Shown here: positions 35,455 to 42,791 of the stretch, in pieces
Layout of the letters: every line of letters starts with the position of its first letter
How positions within the stretch are numbered: the first letter of the stretch is position 1
NCBI GenBank assembly: GCA_944376715.1
Contig: CALWDO010000021.1
Location: forward strand, 1 to 42,791
Length of the DNA: 42,791 bases
Direction: 5' to 3'
Source: an uncultured Lachnoclostridium sp.
GTDB taxonomy: Bacteria; Bacillota; Clostridia; Lachnospirales; Lachnospiraceae
Made by a program: the position numbers and the translations under genes
The notes under the pieces: generated by a model
Database searches by the model: none
What the model saw: only the letters and a program-made list of their open reading frames with translations
Told to the model about the DNA's origin: nothing

Positions 35455-36555
35455 TTAGTTCAGATACTGGTCAACATTATCCACTGTCAGTTCAAAAGCC
35501 GGCTCATAATACACGCCCTGGTCGTCCACTTCCAGATTTCCAACCATGATGTCATAAACTGTCTGGCCAAATGTTACGCCGAATGCGCTGGATGCACGGT
35601 AAGTACTTTCATTATCCGCTGATTTTGCGATTGCCTCAGCACCCGCGCTGCTGTAGTCGCAGCCGAAAATTCCAAACGTTGCCGGATCAACGCCTGCGGT
35701 CCTCATAACCACTTCGTCTGCGGGGAGACCCATAAAATCAGAATAGCAAAGAATGCATTTTACATCCGGATGTTCTACCAGCATCATTTCTGTATATTCC
35801 TGAGCTTTTGTAGGAATACTGCTTGCTCCGGTAGAGTCATATGTTGCTACGATCTTGGCTTTGCTGGTATACTCTTCTACACTTTGCAGTGCCTCGTCTC
35901 TCTTGATAGCCTCTTCACTGTTGTCCAATGTCAGCAAAGCAACCTCCACACTTCCATCTTCCGCATCCGGGAAAGTTTCATCAATCCAGCTTGCTGCCGC
36001 TTTTGCCGCCGTAGATCCCAGATCGGTCTGATCTACATTAGCTACCACATCATAATAATCTTTTGATTCCGGAATAACGCCAACCATTGCTACGAATACG
36101 CCGCTGTCTTTGGCGTTCTTTAAAGCGTCTTTAATACCATCGAGATCTACCGGTGATACTACAATGGCCTCACATCCGCTGGTAACCATGTTTTCAATCT
36201 GTTGTGTCTGGGTTGCCGCCGACTGTTGTGCTTCAGAAACCGTATATTCGATTCCATTGGCTTCGCAGGCTGCCTCCAAGCTGGATGAAAGGTTTGTCTG
36301 AAATTCGTTATCCATAGCCGGTGCGGAAAAACCGACTTTCGTAAGAGTTTTTCCATTAACCAGTTTTACTCCCCCGGCTTCTTCCGTGGAAGAGCTTGAA
36401 TCAGCTGCGGAATTGCTGTCTTCTGCTCCCGTAGTGTCCTCGCTAACGGCTCCGTTTTCAGTCTCCCCTGTGTTTCCGCTTCCAGCCCCACATCCAGCTA
36501 AAACTGTACATGCCATTGTCAGTGACAGTGCTATTGCTAGCATTCTCTTTTTCAT
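35455..36555 (-). CDS. Ribose-type sugar-binding lipoprotein (RbsB family)
   Basis: A 366-residue exported lipoprotein with lipobox VLAGC (Cys22), a Ser/Glu/Thr/Gly-rich linker to about residue 63, and a periplasmic-binding protein type I (Peripla_BP_4) domain. The opening strand KVGFSAPAMDNEFQ and the EAIVVSPVD and CDYSSAGAEAI segments line the ligand site in such proteins. AAGGAGGAAAAAG precedes the ATG. First gene of the operon: binding protein, ATPase, permease, GH3, serine hydrolase, CE4. The sugar could be a xylose- or arabinose-containing oligosaccharide; this is not readable from sequence. Confidence 0.93.
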   Translation of the reverse strand: MKKRMLAIALSLTMACTVLAGCGAGSGNTGETENGAVSEDTTGAEDSNSAADSSSSTEEAGGVKLVNGKTLTKVGFSAPAMDNEFQTNLSSSLEAACEANGIEYTVSEAQQSAATQTQQIENMVTSGCEAIVVSPVDLDGIKDALKNAKDSGVFVAMVGVIPESKDYYDVVANVDQTDLGSTAAKAAASWIDETFPDAEDGSVEVALLTLDNSEEAIKRDEALQSVEEYTSKAKIVATYDSTGASSIPTKAQEYTEMMLVEHPDVKCILCYSDFMGLPADEVVMRTAGVDPATFGIFGCDYSSAGAEAIAKSADNESTYRASSAFGVTFGQTVYDIMVGNLEVDDQGVYYEPAFELTVDNVDQYLN

Positions 36556-36617
36556 ATCTTTTTCCTCCTTTATGGCTTTTGCTGTTGTAAATAATATAAA
36601 ATATTTGCATCAATTTT

Positions 36618-36660
36618 ACTGCTAAAAAATTGCTATTTAATCTACAAATATTGCTATTTA
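36618..36660. promoter_or_regulatory. 21-bp-spaced direct repeats, probable AraC-type operator
   Basis: ATTGCTATTTA is found at 36629-36639 and exactly 21 bp further at 36650-36660, two helical turns apart, as expected for a regulator with two HTH motifs. A degenerate copy (ACTGCTAAAAA) begins at 36618. They lie just upstream of where the -35 box of the binding-protein gene would be, with TATATT/TATTAT-like -10 candidates nearer the gene. The 313-bp intergenic region (36556-36868) is very AT-rich and otherwise empty of genes. Confidence 0.65.
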
Positions 36661-36818
36661 TTTTTATTACTTGACCAAATTATACAATTTTTGCTTCATA
36701 TTTTTATTCATATTAAACATATGTCCTTTTAAAATTTCTTTATTTTTCCTAATTTTTTTCATTTTTCTATACATTATTTTCCTAAATGAGTTATAATTTT
36801 TACAATTCCATCTTCTAT

Positions 36819-36829
36819 ATAGCAATATT
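36819..36829 (+). promoter_or_regulatory. Inverted third half-site near the AraC gene
   Basis: ATAGCAATATT is the operator half-site read in the opposite orientation, about 40 bp before the regulator start and about 170-190 bp from the direct repeats. A weak -10 (TATAAT at 36792-36797) for the regulator gene lies just upstream. The arrangement would allow DNA looping and autoregulation. Confidence 0.4.
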
Positions 36830-36868
36830 AGAAAACTAAAATATGCAAATTTATGGAAAGGCAAAAGT

Positions 36869-37729
36869 ATGATAGAAAGTATACAGGGAAAACATGAAAC
36901 TGTCTCGTTTAAAGATCATAAGGCATTTAAACTTTATCTAAATAACGAATTCGAAGATTATCCTGATCACTGGCATACGCCCGTAGAGATTATTCTGCCA
37001 TTACAAAACAAATATCAGATTGTCTGCGGAACCACGGTTTATGATCTGGATGAAGGTGATATACTGATTATAACACCAGGAACTATTCACCGGATTTATG
37101 CGCCAGAATCTGGTCTTCGAATCATCTTTCAGGTGGACTCTACCTTTATCCATCTTTTCAAAGAAATTGATTCCACATTGGCTCTTCTGGCCCCAGCCAG
37201 ACTCATCACTCCACAAAATTCTCCTGAAATATATGACATGGTACACAATCTTATCTTGGAAATCCGGGATGAGTGGGTTCAGCGCAAACCATTTGAAGAC
37301 ATCAGTATTTTTTCTAAAATTGCCAACCTATTTGTACTGATCGGACGAGAGGTAATTTCCTCTACTCCCCGTTTTGATTCCGTTCCCAGTAAACAGAAAG
37401 AATATATAGAAAAATTTTTGAGCATTTGTGATTATATTACAGATCACTGTACCGAAGCTTTGACACTGGATGAAATTGCATCCCAAGCCGGATTCAGTAA
37501 ATTTCACTTTTCCAGGCTCTTTAAGCAGTTTACAAATACCACCTTTTACTCCTATCTCAACCAAAAGCGTGTTGCCTACGCAGAAAACCTTTTGATTGAC
37601 CCATCGCTTTCTATTACAGAAATAGCTTATCGGTCCGGTTTCAACAGCAGTTCTTCTTTTAGCCGTACTTTCAAAGCTGTAAAAACCTATACGCCTTCAG
37701 ACTTCCGGAAAATGTATAACGAAAACTAA
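36869..37729 (+). CDS. AraC family regulator of the glycan operon
   Basis: A 286-residue two-domain regulator. The N-terminal cupin-like sensing domain starts near HWHTPVEIILP and has GDILIITPGTIHRI as its second metal-fold motif. The C-terminal AraC domain (about 185-283) has two helix-turn-helix motifs, EIASQAGFSKFHFSRLFKQF and ITEIAYRSGFNSSSSFSRTF, ending with TPSDFRK, the family signature. Start at 36869 behind GGAAAGGC. It is divergent from the importer/glycosidase operon and probably activates it in response to an imported sugar. No clear terminator follows; only weak complementarity (CCAGA/TCTGG) is seen at 37742-37781. Confidence 0.94.
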   Translation: MIESIQGKHETVSFKDHKAFKLYLNNEFEDYPDHWHTPVEIILPLQNKYQIVCGTTVYDLDEGDILIITPGTIHRIYAPESGLRIIFQVDSTFIHLFKEIDSTLALLAPARLITPQNSPEIYDMVHNLILEIRDEWVQRKPFEDISIFSKIANLFVLIGREVISSTPRFDSVPSKQKEYIEKFLSICDYITDHCTEALTLDEIASQAGFSKFHFSRLFKQFTNTTFYSYLNQKRVAYAENLLIDPSLSITEIAYRSGFNSSSSFSRTFKAVKTYTPSDFRKMYNEN

Positions 37730-37806
37730 AAATTATCATACCAGACTTGGCGGACTAAATTAACGCAGAAGCGATCTGGAAAACAGGCACAAGCAATAAT
37801 TCTACC

Positions 37807-38046
37807 ATGGGGAGGTGTACGATTTTACGGATCTGGTATATGATAGAGGCAGGTTCAGCTACCGGAGGCGGAGCAAAATATTCTATGGAATTTGATATTC
37901 TGGAAGGGGTTCCCGAAAGAGAATACTATGGCCGGGACGAATTGAGCGTAATACCGGTGGAGGATATACGCGAACAGGCAGATCATCTGCGGAACGATTA
38001 TATATATGTGATATCTGTGAAATTCGGCGGCAAAATAGAGGAATAG
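37807..38046 (+). pseudogene. Small open frame, probably a decayed gene remnant
   Basis: An open frame of 79 codons has no ribosome binding site in front of its ATG. Its second half from an ATG at 37885 (MEFDILEGVPEREYYGRD) reads like ordinary protein and ends in KFGGKIEE. The part before it reads protein-like in a different frame (GEVYDFTDLVYDRGRFSY, with a stop at 37893-37895), which suggests a frameshift in a formerly longer gene. I do not recognise the family. A 53-residue protein starting at 37885 is the alternative, but its ribosome binding site is poor. Confidence 0.3.
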
Positions 38047-38052
38047 AAGAAA

Positions 38053-38109
38053 AGACCGTTCCATAGAGAATTCAGATACTGAAAAAGTCTGAATCCCGCG
38101 GAACGGTCT
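38053..38109. terminator. Bidirectional terminator after rpoC
   Basis: AGACCGTTCC (38053-38062) pairs perfectly with GGAACGGTCT (38100-38109), with an inner stem ATTCAGA/TCTGAAT, and T-runs on both sides (CTTTTT on plus; TTTTCTTCTATT on minus). It ends the minus-strand rpoBC transcript (stop 38121) and anything arriving from the plus side. Confidence 0.9.
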
Positions 38110-38120
38110 CTTTTTATGAT

Positions 38121-41849
<3,729 letters not shown>

Positions 41850-41865
41850 GAACGGCACCTCCTAT

Positions 41866-42791
41866 CTATTCATCAAAATCAAGCTCTTCGTCCAGGTCGA
41901 ACGGCTCGTCGTTTTCCGGCTCTTCATCCACATTCACCAGCTCTTCGCCGTCGAATTCCTGCTGGCTGAATCCATGCTCGCCGAAAGAAGATTTGTCATC
42001 GCTGCCATATCCTCTGCTGTCCGATTCCAGAATGGAACGGATATCCACGTCGCCGTACTCGCTGTTCTCCATGATCTCTACTTCCGTATTGTCATCACGC
42101 AGCACGCGCACATCCAGCGCCAGGGACTGCAGCTCTTTGAGCAGCACTTTGAAAGATTCCGGAATACCCGGTTCCGGTATATTATCTCCTTTAATAATTG
42201 CCTCGTAAGTCTTGACACGTCCGATCACGTCGTCGGATTTTACAGTCAGGATCTCCTGCAGGGTGTAGGACGCGCCGTATGCTTCCAGTGCCCACACCTC
42301 CATCTCTCCGAATCTCTGTCCGCCGAACTGAGCTTTTCCGCCCAGAGGCTGCTGGGTAACCAGAGAGTACGGTCCCGTAGAACGGGCGTGGATCTTATCG
42401 TCCACCAGATGGTGCAGTTTCAGGTAATGCATGTGTCCGATCGTTACCGGGCTGTCAAAGAACTCGCCGGTACGTCCGTCACGCAGGCGCACTTTTCCGT
42501 CTCTGGAGATCGGCACGCCTTTCCAGAGCTTCCTGTGGTCACGGTTCTCATACAGATAATCCATCACTTCCGGAAGCAGCTCCTGCTCATGCTTTGCTTT
42601 AAATTCATCCCACTCCAGATTGACATAATCATTTGCCAGATCCAGAGTATCCATAATATCATTCTCGTTTGCTCCGTCAAATACCGGAGTCGACACATCG
42701 AAACCAAGCGCTTTTGCGGCCAGGCTCAAATGGATCTCCAGAATCTGTCCGATATTCATACGGGACGGCACACCCCGCGGATTCAGCACGA
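41866..42791 (-). CDS. rpoB: RNA polymerase beta subunit, C-terminal part (cut by window edge)
   Basis: The last 308 or so codons of rpoB; the gene continues beyond 42791. The segment [15 protein letters not shown] and the [25 protein letters not shown] region are the conserved C-terminal anchor to beta'. The protein ends with an acidic tail ([11 protein letters not shown]). Only the start is missing; no defect is seen in the visible part. Confidence 0.99.
   Translation of the reverse strand, partial: VLNPRGVPSRMNIGQILEIHLSLAAKALGFDVSTPVFDGANENDIMDTLDLANDYVNLEWDEFKAKHEQELLPEVMDYLYENRDHRKLWKGVPISRDGKVRLRDGRTGEFFDSPVTIGHMHYLKLHHLVDDKIHARSTGPYSLVTQQPLGGKAQFGGQRFGEMEVWALEAYGASYTLQEILTVKSDDVIGRVKTYEAIIKGDNIPEPGIPESFKVLLKELQSLALDVRVLRDDNTEVEIMENSEYGDVDIRSILESDSRGYGSDDKSSFGEHGFSQQEFDGEELVNVDEEPENDEPFDLDEELDFDE

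Overview
The window looks like chromosomal DNA of a Gram-positive anaerobe of the class Clostridia, most likely Lachnospiraceae. The protein sequences (GuaA, EF-G, EF-Tu, S7, S12, RpoC), AGGAGG ribosome binding sites, the use of TTG/GTG starts behind them, and acidic tails on RpoB and RpoC all fit this. I cannot name genus or species from the sequence alone.

Layout, left to right. (1) 1-4051: guaA (minus strand), with a possible mobile-element scar downstream. Divergent from it is a translationally coupled envelope-stress type operon: PadR regulator, DUF1700 membrane protein, DUF4097 surface protein, PspC. (2) 4101-7181: a PurF-like paralogue that has lost its glutaminase nucleophile, then convergent cstA, sharing a bidirectional terminator. 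(3) 7276-15074: an unusual module. A lipoprotein fusing a beta-propeller-like region to a family 1 solute-binding domain, two MalF/MalG-type permeases and a HlyD-like coiled-coil adaptor form one minus-strand operon. A response regulator/histidine kinase pair is divergent from it, with direct repeats in the shared promoter region. No ATPase is present. (4) 15082-18963: a DUF2975/HTH/DUF4153-like membrane operon and an ECF sigma/DUF4179 pair. (5) 19101-21357: a flavin reductase, a highly structured ncRNA (raiA-like candidate) and an FG-GAP-like lipoprotein. (6) 21434-26213: the str operon rpsL-rpsG-fusA-tuf with its own consensus promoter, an internal tuf promoter and a terminator. (7) 26279-38046: about 12 kb of accessory genes lying between the str operon and rpoBC: an ABC exporter, VanZ, and a glycan-use operon (ribose-type ABC importer, GH3 glycosidase, serine hydrolase, CE4 deacetylase) with a divergent AraC regulator, plus a probable gene remnant. 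(8) 38053-42791: rpoC and the 3' part of rpoB.

How the parts may work together. In the glycan operon, import is followed by intracellular deacetylation/de-esterification and glycosidic cleavage. The three enzyme genes overlap by about 10 bp, and the AraC-type protein probably acts on 21-bp-spaced repeats in front of the binding-protein gene. In the propeller/permease/adaptor module the two-component system probably controls the transport genes; substrate and energy source are unknown. This module, the ncRNA and the interruption of the usual rpoBC-rpsL neighbourhood are the most interesting points.
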